DNA from: Acetobacteraceae bacterium
GTDB lineage: Bacteria > Pseudomonadota > Alphaproteobacteria > Acetobacterales > Acetobacteraceae
Assembly (NCBI GenBank): GCA_025356735.1
Contig: JANXRT010000161.1
Coordinates: 1-14,588 of the forward strand
Length of the DNA stretch: 14,588 nt
Direction: 5' to 3'
Both the position numbers and the translations under genes were made by a program. This document shows positions 6,935-14,078 of the stretch, piece after piece (position 1 is the first letter of the stretch; every line of letters starts with the position of its first letter). The notes beneath the pieces are model-generated. The model had not been told where the DNA came from and ran no database searches. It saw only the letters and a list, made by a program, of their open reading frames with translations.

Positions 6935-7298
6935 GTTGTCAGAGCGCGATACAACCCTGCTGCTTGACATGCTTCTCGCAGATCGCGACGCGCAGGGTTT
7001 CGTCGTCGGCATGAACGAAGCCGCCTTCACCGCCAGCCGCCTGCACCAGAACGCCGTCATTCGGTCGCTCGAAGTGATCGGCGAGGCCGCAGGCAAGGTC
7101 TCAGTTTCCGCCAGAGACTCACTTCCCGAAATCCCGTGGCGCGAGATTACCGGCATGCGGCACCGGCTGATCCATGGCTACGCTTAGGTGCGGATCGATC
7201 TGGTGTGGAATGTGGTCAATGACCGCACGGCGTTGCTAATCGCTATACTAGAACGGGTAGTTCGAGACGATGCCGGGGATGCCCAAGGACCGCCCTAA
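6927..7298 (+). pseudogene. hepT: HEPN-domain toxin (HepT-like) interrupted by an amber codon
   Basis: The first 86 codons encode a HEPN/DUF86-type RNase toxin. The helix SRLHQNAVIRSLEVIGEAA is typical, and the catalytic motif Arg78-X4-His83-X-Tyr85 (MRHRLIHGY) is complete. One codon later an in-frame TAG (7185-7187) stops translation. The same frame then continues with VRIDLVWNVVNDRTALL, which is what HepT proteins normally have at this point, to a TAA at 7296-7298. With the stop read as a residue the protein would be 123 residues long, a normal family length. So a single-codon nonsense change is the simplest explanation. The truncated product keeps the active-site motif at its very C-terminus but loses the last helix. 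It may be inactive, rescued by readthrough, or a sequencing error. Its extended 3' end overlaps the end of gltX. Confidence 0.8.
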
Positions 7299-8629
7299 GC
7301 CGCCGCCATCCGCAGCCGTTCCGCTGCCCGTGCCCGGCCCATCAGCGGCAGCAGGTCGCGCAGTTCCGGCCCGTGATCCTCCCCTGTCAGCGCCAGCCGC
7401 AGCGGCATGAACAGGGCGCGGCCCTTTCGGCCGGTGGCGTCCTTGATCGCGTCGATCCAGTTCGGCCAGACGAAATTGTCCCACGGCTCGGCCGGCAGCG
7501 CTTCCAGTGCCGATATCAGATAATCGCCCTCGTTCTCGATCACCGGGGCGACGATCTCGCCCGCAACCACATCCCACCAGCCGCGCGCCTCGTTAAGCAG
7601 ATCGAGGTTGCCGCGCACCGCCAGCCAGAACGCCTCGGTGGCGCCGGTCGGCAGCCGGTCGGCGACATCGGAGAATTCCGCCATGTGCAGCACGCGGCGG
7701 TTCATCGTTAGCAGCTGCGAAATATCGAACCGCGCCGAGGATTTCGAATATTTTTCGAAGCTGAAGCTGGCCGCCAATTCAGCCATCCCCAGCGGCTCCG
7801 GATCGTCGGAGGTGCCGAGCCGCGCCAAATAGGCGGCGATGGCGGAGGCCTCCACCCCGTCGCCGCGCAGGCTGCGCAAGGTCAGGCTGTCGAGCCGCTT
7901 CGACAATTTGCCACCATCGCTGTCGGTCAGCAACGGCAGATGGGAAAAGCTCAGCCGGCTCGGGTTGAAGCCCAGCGCACCAAACAAATCAATCTGGATG
8001 CCGGTGTTGGTGATGTGGTCCTCGCCGCGGATCACGTCGGTGATCTCGGTCGCGATATCATCGACCACGCTGGTGAAGGTGTACAACGGCGTGCCGTCGG
8101 CGCGGATCAGCACCGGGTCGGACACCGCGGTCAGCTTGACCAGACGCTGGCCGAGCACCCGGTCGATCCACGTCACCGTCGTGTCGGTCAGCCTGAAGCG
8201 CCAGTACGGGCGCTTGCCGTTGGCCTCGGCCTGGGCGCGCTGCTCGGGCGTCAGCCGCAGCATGGCGCGGTCATAGACGGGGGGCTTGCCCTGCTTCAGC
8301 CGCAGGTCGCGCTTGAAACGAAGCTCGTCCTCGCTTTCGAAGCACGGATACAGCCGGCCGGACGCCTTCAGCTTCTCGGCCACCTCGGCATACAGTTCCA
8401 GGCGCGAGGACTGATGAAAGCTCTCGTCCCACTCAATGCCGAGCCAGCGCAGGTCATGCTCGATCGCCTCGGCATATTCGGGGCGGGAGCGCTCGGCGTC
8501 GGTGTCGTCGATCCGCAGCAGGAAGACACCGTGTTGCCGGCGGGCATACAGGTAGTTGGCCAGAGCGGCGCGGGCGTTGCCGACATGCAGGTGCCCGGTC
8601 GGGCTGGGCGCGAAGCGTACTTTCGTCAT
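7295..8629 (-). CDS. gltX: Glutamate--tRNA ligase
   Basis: Predicted 444-residue class I aminoacyl-tRNA synthetase that charges tRNA with glutamate in the cytoplasm. The HIGH-type motif is in APSPTGHLHVGNAR (residues 15-18) and the KMSKS-type motif is Lys241-Leu-Ser-Lys-Arg245 (GGKLSKR). Other family blocks are FLLRIDDTD, PVYDR, YTFTSVVDD and VIRGEDHITNT. Only one cysteine sits in the region where E. coli GluRS binds zinc (YPCFESEDEL), so zinc binding there is unlikely. Alphaproteobacteria often have two GltX paralogues, one of which also makes Glu-tRNA(Gln) for GatCAB; which type this is cannot be decided from sequence alone. Its ATG overlaps the upstream stop (ATGA), so translation is probably coupled to the small hypothetical gene. 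Downstream it converges on the hepT remnant, with no terminator I can see. Confidence 0.96.
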   Translation of the reverse strand: MTKVRFAPSPTGHLHVGNARAALANYLYARRQHGVFLLRIDDTDAERSRPEYAEAIEHDLRWLGIEWDESFHQSSRLELYAEVAEKLKASGRLYPCFESEDELRFKRDLRLKQGKPPVYDRAMLRLTPEQRAQAEANGKRPYWRFRLTDTTVTWIDRVLGQRLVKLTAVSDPVLIRADGTPLYTFTSVVDDIATEITDVIRGEDHITNTGIQIDLFGALGFNPSRLSFSHLPLLTDSDGGKLSKRLDSLTLRSLRGDGVEASAIAAYLARLGTSDDPEPLGMAELAASFSFEKYSKSSARFDISQLLTMNRRVLHMAEFSDVADRLPTGATEAFWLAVRGNLDLLNEARGWWDVVAGEIVAPVIENEGDYLISALEALPAEPWDNFVWPNWIDAIKDATGRKGRALFMPLRLALTGEDHGPELRDLLPLMGRARAAERLRMAAA

Positions 8630-9006
8630 TCGGTGTTGTCGTCGCCTTCGTCATCGTCGTCCAGGGACAGCCGCGGATCAAGCGACCGCCAGTCGCGTTC
8701 CTCCTCGCCGGCCGGCCGGTCGGCGAAGTCGCCAAGCTCGTTGGCGCTGCGCCAGGCGCCGTCCGGCTGATCGACGATCTCGGCATCCTCGCCGAACGCG
8801 AACCAGGCCTCCAGCAGATCCTTGGTCGGCATACCCGGCACCCGGCAGCGCTCGACGCTGTCACGCACGTAGCGGCGGGCGAAGGCGTTGGCGTGCATCA
8901 GCGTATCGAAGCCGGAGACTTCCTCGACGACGTTGTCCTCGGCGCCGCCCGAAAGATCGAGGATGCGCACCCGCCAGCCCTCGTCGGGCGCGAACAGGTC
9001 GCTCAT
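8626..9006 (-). CDS. Small acidic hypothetical protein between nadE and gltX
   Basis: I do not recognise this 126-residue protein. It has no signal peptide or membrane segment and should be cytoplasmic. Residues about 10-85 look like a compact mixed alpha/beta domain (WRVRILDLSGG, HANAFARRYVRDSVERCRV, AWFAFGEDAEIV). The last 30 residues are strongly acidic and probably disordered (LSLDDDDEGDD). Its coding reality is supported by position: the start overlaps the stop of a micro-ORF (ATGA at 9006-9003) and its stop overlaps the gltX start (ATGA at 8629-8626), so it sits in a continuous chain of coupled cistrons. AAGG lies about 10 bases before the ATG. Confidence 0.8.
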   Translation of the reverse strand: MSDLFAPDEGWRVRILDLSGGAEDNVVEEVSGFDTLMHANAFARRYVRDSVERCRVPGMPTKDLLEAWFAFGEDAEIVDQPDGAWRSANELGDFADRPAGEEERDWRSLDPRLSLDDDDEGDDNTE

Positions 9007-9032
9007 TGCAGCAGCGCCTTGAAGTCGCTCAT
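9003..9032 (-). CDS. Possible nine-codon micro-ORF coupling nadE to the next gene
   Basis: After the last codons of nadE the sequence AAATGA gives both the nadE stop and an ATG (9032-9030). The resulting frame encodes MSDFKALLQ and stops at 9005-9003, where CAATGA again joins a stop with the ATG of the next gene. The first bases of the micro-ORF (ATGAGCGACTT) and of the following gene (ATGAGCGACCT) are nearly the same. It may be a translational relay, or simply a chance result of a short duplication. No protein evidence is possible at this length. Confidence 0.3.
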   Translation of the reverse strand: MSDFKALLQ

Positions 9033-10693
9033 TTCAGCAAATTCGTGAATCCGTTGGTGATCGGGTAGCGGCGGTCGCGTCCGAACGCGCGGCGCGTGAT
9101 CTTGACCCCCGGCGGCGCCTGCCGGCGCTTGTATTCGGCGCGGTCGAGCATCTTCCAGACTCGCAGCACGGTGGCACGGTCATGGCCGCGCTCGACCAGC
9201 GTATCGACCGATAGCTCGCCCTCGATCAGCCCCTCCAGTATGGAGTCGAGTATCTCGTAGGGCGGCAGCGTGTCCTGATCGGTCTGGTCGGGCTTGAGCT
9301 CGGCCGAGGGCGGCTTGGTGATGATGCGCTCGGGCATCGCCGGGCCGTGCGGGCCCAGCGCGCCCTTGGGAAAATGCGTGTTGCGCCACCGGCAAAGGTC
9401 GAAGACCGTGGTCTTGTAGAGGTCCTTCAGCACGGAGTAGCCGCCGCACATGTCGCCGTATAGGGTCGCGTAGCCGACCGACATCTCCGACTTGTTGCCG
9501 GTCGTCAGCACCATGTGGCCAAGCTTGTTCGATATCGCCATCAGGATCAGCCCGCGCGACCGGGACTGGATGTTCTCCTCGGTGATGTCCGCCTGCCGGC
9601 CGGCGAACACCGGCGCTAGAGCCCCGCCGAACGCCTCCATGGCGCCGGAGATCGGCACCGTGTCGCAGGAAATCCCCAGCATCCGGGCGCAGATCGCCGC
9701 GTCCTCCAGGCTGTCCGCGCTCGTGTAGGGGCTGGGCAGCATGTATGTCTTGACCCTGTCCGCACCCAGCGCATCGACCGCCACCGCCGCCGAGATCGCG
9801 CTGTCGATGCCACCGGACAGGCCGAGGATGACGCCGGGAAACCTGTTCTTTCCCACGTAATCGCCGAGCCCGAGCATCATGCTGCGGTACAGCAGCTCCA
9901 TCCGGTCCGGCTCGGGCGGCAGGGTCTGTTGCACGCAGACCAGCTTGTCGCCATCGCGCCGCCATTCGGTAAGCCGGACTTCCTCCTCGAAATACGGCAT
10001 CTGCACGGCCAAAGAACGGTCGCCGTTGAGTACGAACGAGGCGCCCTCGAAGATAAGCTCGTCCTGGCCGCAGATCTGGCCGAGGAACACGAACGGCAAC
10101 CCGGTCTCGACCACACGCGACACGGCGAGGTTGATCCGCACCGGCTGCTTGTCCATCTCGAACGGCGAGCCGTTGATCGACAGCAGGATCTCGGCGCCGC
10201 TTTCCTGCAAAGTTTCCGACACCGCGGGGAACCACCAATCCTCGCAGACCATGACGCCGAGGCGAAAGCCGCGGAACGGCACCGGGCCCGGCGCCGGGCC
10301 GGCATCGAACACGCGCTTCTCGTCGAACACGCCGTAGTTCGGCAGCTCGTGCTTGGCCCGGCGCGCCGCCACCTTGCCGCCATCCAGCAGGAACGCCGCG
10401 TTGTACAGCATGCCGTTCTCGGCCCACGGCCCGCCGACCAGCACCGCCGGCCCGCCGTCCGCAGTGTCGGCCGCTAGCTCGAAGATCGCCGCCTCGCACA
10501 TCGCGACGAAGGCCGGCTTTCGGACCAGGTCCTCGGTCGGATAGCCGCCGATCGAAAATTCTGGCGTCACCACCAAATCGGCACCCAGCCGGGCCGCCTC
10601 GGCACGGGCGCTGCGGATGCGTGCCAGATTGCCCGTCACGTCCCCGACATGGAGGTTGATCTGGGCGAGCGCGATTTTCAGTATGTCGGACAT
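9029..10693 (-). CDS. nadE: Glutamine-hydrolysing NAD+ synthase
   Basis: Predicted 554-residue cytoplasmic enzyme that amidates nicotinate adenine dinucleotide to NAD+ using ATP and glutamine, the last step of both NAD synthesis and salvage. The N-terminal half is a nitrilase-type glutaminase with the triad Glu45 (VTPEFSIGGYP), Lys114 (KHELPNYGVFDE) and Cys150 (VMVCEDWWFP). The C-terminal half is the ammonia-using synthetase with the pyrophosphate-binding loop Ser293-Gly-Gly-Ile-Asp-Ser298. Further blocks are MLPSPYTS, TTGNKSEMSVGYATLYGDM and RIITKPPSAELKPDQTDQD. Length and domain order are normal for the bacterial fused form. It follows the Phd/VapC pair by 42 bases and overlaps the micro-ORF at its 3' end. 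The ATG at 10693 has only a weak upstream ribosome site. Confidence 0.96.
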   Translation of the reverse strand: MSDILKIALAQINLHVGDVTGNLARIRSARAEAARLGADLVVTPEFSIGGYPTEDLVRKPAFVAMCEAAIFELAADTADGGPAVLVGGPWAENGMLYNAAFLLDGGKVAARRAKHELPNYGVFDEKRVFDAGPAPGPVPFRGFRLGVMVCEDWWFPAVSETLQESGAEILLSINGSPFEMDKQPVRINLAVSRVVETGLPFVFLGQICGQDELIFEGASFVLNGDRSLAVQMPYFEEEVRLTEWRRDGDKLVCVQQTLPPEPDRMELLYRSMMLGLGDYVGKNRFPGVILGLSGGIDSAISAAVAVDALGADRVKTYMLPSPYTSADSLEDAAICARMLGISCDTVPISGAMEAFGGALAPVFAGRQADITEENIQSRSRGLILMAISNKLGHMVLTTGNKSEMSVGYATLYGDMCGGYSVLKDLYKTTVFDLCRWRNTHFPKGALGPHGPAMPERIITKPPSAELKPDQTDQDTLPPYEILDSILEGLIEGELSVDTLVERGHDRATVLRVWKMLDRAEYKRRQAPPGVKITRRAFGRDRRYPITNGFTNLLK

Positions 10694-10735
10694 AGGCCAA
10701 AACTAGGGGCGGATGACGCCGTAATCAATCTCGGC

Positions 10736-11131
10736 TCAGGCGGCGGACCAGACGACCGGAACGCCGTAGCCGGCGAACACGGGATCAACGGACACGATGG
10801 CGGCCTCCTCCAGCCGGGATTGAGCGATCAGCAAGCGGTCGAAAGGATCGCGGTGCTGCCCCGCCAGGGAACCCGCCGCCAGGGCGTGCGCCAAGCTGAT
10901 GCTGAGCGGTGAAAAGCGCGACCGGCGAACCAGGGTTTCAAATTCAAGGACCACGCGATCCACCTCCGGCCACTTGCCAAGCCGCTGCTTGGTCGCGATC
11001 TCCCACGCCGAAGCGGCGCTGACCAACACGGTCGCCGCCGGGTCGGCGATCGCCCAGCGCGCCGCATCGGGCAGCCGGGGATCATCGTTCCACCACCAGA
11101 CGAGCGCATGGGTATCGAGCAGGAGCTTCAC
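10736..11131 (-). CDS. PIN-domain toxin (VapC family)
   Basis: Predicted 131-residue PIN-domain RNase toxin. The acidic metal-binding residues are present: Asp6 (LLLDTHALVWW), Glu44 (SAWEIATKQ), Asp95 and Asp98 (HRDPFDRLLIAQ) and Asp116 (IVSVDPVF). VapC toxins cut RNA, often tRNA or rRNA; the target here is unknown. It starts with GTG, whose last bases overlap the antitoxin stop (GTGA at 11131-11128), so translation is coupled to the antitoxin. All catalytic residues are intact and the length is normal, so the module looks functional. It lies between two NAD-salvage genes, with 42 bases before nadE. Confidence 0.9.
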   Translation of the reverse strand: MKLLLDTHALVWWWNDDPRLPDAARWAIADPAATVLVSAASAWEIATKQRLGKWPEVDRVVLEFETLVRRSRFSPLSISLAHALAAGSLAGQHRDPFDRLLIAQSRLEEAAIVSVDPVFAGYGVPVVWSAA

Positions 11132-11355
11132 TCCCAGTGCGTCGCCTCATCCTCGGTCAGCGGGTCGAACAGGGCGTCCGGCACGATCAGGCCCTTGAGC
11201 AGGCCGGGCATGCGGGGGCCGACCGGTTCGATCGGCACCAGCCGAACGATTGGTTTTCCAGCCCGTGCGATGATGATGTCCTCGCCGGCGGCGGCGCGAT
11301 CCACCAGCCGCGAAAGCTGCGTCTTGGCGTCATACAGATTTACAGTGTCGCTCAT
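11128..11355 (-). CDS. Phd/YefM-type antitoxin
   Basis: Predicted 75-residue antitoxin of the Phd/YefM family. The N-terminal DNA-binding part shows the typical pattern LYDAKTQLSRLVDRAAAGEDIIIARAGKPIVRLVP (quoted in parts: LYDAKTQLSRL, AAAGEDIIIARAGKP, IVRLVP). The C-terminal segment (LIVPDALFDPLTED) would bind and block the toxin. This family represses its own operon by binding palindromes at the promoter, and a long perfect inverted repeat does lie directly over the start codon and promoter here. The ATG sits at the edge of that palindrome and no Shine-Dalgarno sequence precedes it, which suggests a leaderless mRNA. Confidence 0.9.
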   Translation of the reverse strand: MSDTVNLYDAKTQLSRLVDRAAAGEDIIIARAGKPIVRLVPIEPVGPRMPGLLKGLIVPDALFDPLTEDEATHWE

Positions 11356-11383
11356 TAGACCAGACTAGATGGTCTGGTCTAAT
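11354..11383. promoter_or_regulatory. Palindromic operator of the Phd/VapC operon
   Basis: Arms ATTAGACCAGA (11354-11364) and TCTGGTCTAAT (11373-11383) are perfect 11-bp inverted repeats with an 8-base centre. An additional TGGTC half-site (11370-11374) sits directly beside the right arm's TGGTC (11375-11379). The position over the promoter and start codon fits autorepression by the antitoxin. Confidence 0.75.
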
Positions 11384-11390
11384 TCTTCAA
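11362..11390 (-). promoter_or_regulatory. Putative promoter of the Phd/VapC operon
   Basis: On the minus strand, TTGAAG (11390-11385) and TAGTCT (11367-11362) are 17 bases apart, a good sigma-70 spacing. The -10 box ends 6 bases before the ATG at 11355, so transcription would begin at or beside the start codon. The boxes lie within or beside the operator palindrome. This is read by eye and only moderately matches consensus. Confidence 0.4.
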
Positions 11391-11395
11391 GCGGT

Positions 11396-12568
11396 TTATG
11401 CGCCATTGCGCTTGCGCTCGTTGTTCTTGCGCAACAGGAATTCGCGGCCGACCTTGACTAGCGGCACCGCGTCGTATTCGACGATGTCGGCGGTGGCGTA
11501 GGTTTCGGACCAGGCGTCGGGGATGAAGCTGCCGGTGCCGACCACGTCGATCGGCGCGCGCGCATCGGCCATCACGCGGCACTTGTCGGTGCCGAAGCCG
11601 GACGATGCCACGATCCGCACCCGCGTATGCCCGGCTTCGTCCAACGCCTCGCGCATCCGCCAGATCGCGGCGGCGGACACGCCGGTGCCGACCAGGTAGC
11701 GCAACTCGGTGTCGCTGCGGTAGCGGCGGATGGCACCGGGCGCGCGGCGGTCGATCACGGCATAGCTCTCGGCCGGATCCAGGCCCTCCAGGAACCGTCC
11801 GCCATGGGTATCCAGCCGGAACGACAGCCGCCCACCGGAGGCCAGATCGGGAAACCGGGCGCAGACCGCCAGCCCGTCGGTGATCTCGCGGCCGAAATAG
11901 TCAACCAGGACAGTCAGGTTTTCATCCGGAAAGGTCTCGTGGAACATCTCCGCGGCCCGCACGGTCGAGCCGGCATAGCCGATCAGCGAATGCGGCATGG
12001 TGCCGAGCCCGCGCCCGGTGCCGAACCAGTGCGCGGTGCCGTCGCTGGCGTTGCCGACGAAGCCCTTGGCCCCCTCCCGCCGCGCCGACTCGCTGCCGAC
12101 CGAGGCGGCGTAGGCCATCATCTCCTGCATCTCGGCCCCGGCGCAGTGGCGCGCATCCATTGCCAGGAAGCCGACATGCGGCAGCGCCAGCGACATCTGA
12201 TAGGCGTTGTGGGCGGCGACGCACGCAGGCCCCAGCTTCTGCAGCAGGATGGTCTCGAGGTCAGACAATTCGATCAGGCTGCCCGAGATGTAGACCATCG
12301 GCTCGCCCGCCCCTACCCACTGGCCTTCGGGGTGGATGACATCGACGGCGAATTCGGTGTTTCTCGAAGTCGCCACCTCGCGCAGCCATTCCAGCATCAG
12401 CCGCGGCGCCGAGATCACCGGCCGGCGCATGAACAGCGCATACGTCACCGCGCGGTCGCCGAAGCGCTGCACGACGGTTCTGGTGCGATTGAAGTAGCTG
12501 TCCGTGCGGGCGGCGATATCCTTTGCCAGCTGGCCGTTCGTCGCGTTCGAACCGACGAGCGCGTCCAC
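11396..12568 (-). CDS. pncB: Nicotinate phosphoribosyltransferase
   Basis: Predicted 390-residue enzyme that joins nicotinate and PRPP to give nicotinate mononucleotide, the entry step of the Preiss-Handler NAD salvage route. Family blocks are ARTDSYFNRTRTV near the N-terminus, DLETILLQKLGPACVAAHNA, FLAMDARHCAGAEMQEMM, FVGNASDGTAHWFG, GTMPHSLIGYAGS, VLVDYFGREITDG, FRLDTHGGRFLEG, and IVASSGFGTDKCRVM followed by PIDVVGTGSFIP. I take the GTG at 12568 as start because GGGAG lies 6 bases upstream and abuts the aroG stop. An in-frame start at 12622 would run 44 bases into aroG and add a basic tail unlike the family. It is 10 bases after aroG and probably co-transcribed with it. The symbol is assigned by function; the protein is of the subgroup distinct from E. 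coli PncB. Confidence 0.92.
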   Translation of the reverse strand: MDALVGSNATNGQLAKDIAARTDSYFNRTRTVVQRFGDRAVTYALFMRRPVISAPRLMLEWLREVATSRNTEFAVDVIHPEGQWVGAGEPMVYISGSLIELSDLETILLQKLGPACVAAHNAYQMSLALPHVGFLAMDARHCAGAEMQEMMAYAASVGSESARREGAKGFVGNASDGTAHWFGTGRGLGTMPHSLIGYAGSTVRAAEMFHETFPDENLTVLVDYFGREITDGLAVCARFPDLASGGRLSFRLDTHGGRFLEGLDPAESYAVIDRRAPGAIRRYRSDTELRYLVGTGVSAAAIWRMREALDEAGHTRVRIVASSGFGTDKCRVMADARAPIDVVGTGSFIPDAWSETYATADIVEYDAVPLVKVGREFLLRKNNERKRNGA

Positions 12569-12574
12569 CGGCCG

Positions 12575-12579
12575 CTCCC
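12575..12579 (-). promoter_or_regulatory. Ribosome binding site deciding the nicotinate phosphoribosyltransferase start
   Basis: GGGAG on the minus strand, immediately after the aroG stop (TAGGGAG) and 6 bases before the GTG at 12568. It fixes the start and shows that the two genes are organised as an operon. Confidence 0.8.
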
Positions 12580-14003
12580 TACTGCGCGGCGATGGCAGGG
12601 AACAGCCCCGCCGCCTGGCCAACCGGCCGCCGCCGGCTCTTCAGCTCCTCGGCAACGAGGAATGCCAGCTCCAGCGACTGCTCGGCATTCAGCCGAGGGT
12701 CGCAGAAGGTCTCGTAGCGCTCGGTCAGGTTGGCCTCGGTCAGCTTGTGCGCGCCGCCCACGCATTCGGTGACATCGCGCCCGGTCATCTCCACATGCAC
12801 CCCGCCAGCCCAGGTGCCCGCCTCGGCGTGGGCATCGAAAAAGCCGCGCACCTCAGCCAGGATGGCATCGAAGCTGCGGGTCTTGATCTTGCTGGGGGTG
12901 GAGATCGTGTTGCCGTGCATCGGGTCGCACAGCCACAGAACCTTGGCGCCGGCACGCTCCACCGCGCGGATCAGCGGCGGCAGCCTGGCCGCCACGTGCG
13001 CCGCCCCCATGCGTGAGATCAGCGTCATCCGCCCGGCCTCGTTATGCGGGTTGAGCGTGTCCAGGATGCGCAGCATGTCGTCGGGCTCGGTGGTCGGGCC
13101 GATCTTCATGCCGAGCGGGTTCCTGACCCCGCGCAGGAACTCGACATGCGCGCCGTCGGCCTGACGGGTGCGATCGCCGATCCACAGGAAGTGCGCCGAG
13201 CACGCGTACCAATCGCCCGAGGTGCTGTCGACACGGGTCAGCGCCTGCTCGTAGGGCAGCAGCAGCGCCTCATGGCTGGTGTAGAAATCGGTTTCCCGGA
13301 TCTGCGGCGTGGTCACGCTGGTCATGCCGCAGGCAGCCATGAAGTTCAGCGTCTCGTCGATGCGATGCGCCAGGTCGCGGTATCTTTCCACCAGCGGGCT
13401 GCGCGCGGCGAAATCCAGATTCCAGCGATGGACCTCGTGCAGGTCGGCATAGCCGCCGGACGCGAATGCCCGCAGCAGGTTCATCGTGCCGGCGGACTGA
13501 AAATACGCCTGCTCCATGCGCGCCGGATCGGGAATGCGCGAGGCCGAAGTGAATTCAGGACCGTTGATAATGTCGCCCCGGTAGCTCGGCAGCGTCTCGT
13601 CGCCGATGGTCTCCATGTCGGCGCTGCGCGGCTTGGCGAATTGCCCGGCCATGCGGCCCATCTTCACCACCGGCACCGCCGCCCCGAAGGTCAGCACCAC
13701 GGCCATCTGCAACAGCACACGGAACGTGTCGCGGATGATGTTGGCGTTGAAATCGGAAAAACTCTCGGCGCAGTCGCCGCCTTGCAGAACGAATGCCTTA
13801 CCCTCGCCCGCGATCGCCAGTGCTGCCCGCAACCGCCGTGCCTCGCCGGCGAACACCAGCGGCGGATAGCCCTGCAGCCGCGCCTCGGCCGCGCCGAGCT
13901 TCGCCGGGTCGGGATAGGTCGGCACCTGGCGGATCGGCCGGGCGCGCCAGCTTTCGGGCGTCCATTGCCGGCTGCCGGCTGATGTGGCGGATGGTGTCGT
14001 CAT
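12579..14003 (-). CDS. aroG: 3-deoxy-7-phosphoheptulonate synthase, class II (DAHP synthase)
   Basis: Predicted 474-residue cytoplasmic enzyme that condenses phosphoenolpyruvate and erythrose 4-phosphate, the first step of the shikimate pathway to aromatic amino acids. It is the class II (plant/mycobacterial) type. The metal ligands expected for the class are all seen: Cys78 (LQGGDCAESF), the His of CDPMHGNT, the Glu of GGVHVEMTG and the Asp of ETFCDPRLN. Substrate-binding blocks MGRMAGQFAKPRS, GDIINGPEFT and WIGDRTRQ are present. The N-terminus (RQWTPESWRARPIRQVPTYP) is the usual one for the family. The ATG at 14003 has GAGG 7 bases upstream (14014-14011). It lacks any fused chorismate mutase. 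It follows gor by 75 bases that contain a stem-loop and leads directly into nicotinate phosphoribosyltransferase. Confidence 0.96.
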   Translation of the reverse strand: MTTPSATSAGSRQWTPESWRARPIRQVPTYPDPAKLGAAEARLQGYPPLVFAGEARRLRAALAIAGEGKAFVLQGGDCAESFSDFNANIIRDTFRVLLQMAVVLTFGAAVPVVKMGRMAGQFAKPRSADMETIGDETLPSYRGDIINGPEFTSASRIPDPARMEQAYFQSAGTMNLLRAFASGGYADLHEVHRWNLDFAARSPLVERYRDLAHRIDETLNFMAACGMTSVTTPQIRETDFYTSHEALLLPYEQALTRVDSTSGDWYACSAHFLWIGDRTRQADGAHVEFLRGVRNPLGMKIGPTTEPDDMLRILDTLNPHNEAGRMTLISRMGAAHVAARLPPLIRAVERAGAKVLWLCDPMHGNTISTPSKIKTRSFDAILAEVRGFFDAHAEAGTWAGGVHVEMTGRDVTECVGGAHKLTEANLTERYETFCDPRLNAEQSLELAFLVAEELKSRRRPVGQAAGLFPAIAAQ

Positions 14004-14020
14004 CGCATTTCCTCGGAGCT

Positions 14021-14030
14021 TTTCGCGAAA
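14021..14030. promoter_or_regulatory. Short palindrome upstream of aroG
   Basis: TTTCGCGAAA is a perfect 10-base palindrome ending 17 bases before the aroG start, just upstream of its ribosome site. It could be a regulator half-site pair or a chance motif; nothing else supports a role. Confidence 0.2.
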
Positions 14031-14045
14031 TTGTGCGAGCCCGCT

Positions 14046-14075
14046 GCCGATCGATTACCACGCCGATCGATCGGC
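14046..14075. other. Stem-loop between gor and aroG
   Basis: Arms GCCGATCGAT (14046-14055) and ATCGATCGGC (14066-14075) are perfect 10-bp inverted repeats with a 10-base loop. It starts 3 bases after the gor stop in the direction of transcription. There is no T run after it, so it is not a standard intrinsic terminator; it may stabilise the gor message end or weaken read-through into aroG. Confidence 0.55.
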
Positions 14076-14078
14076 TGG

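Noticed and set aside
7940..8770. Long + strand open frame opposite gltX
   Set aside because: gltX is unmistakable on the other strand and the opposite translation has no family features.
12569..12622. Start at 12622 for nicotinate phosphoribosyltransferase
   Set aside because: It overlaps aroG and adds a basic segment unlike the family; the GTG at 12568 has a near-ideal ribosome site.
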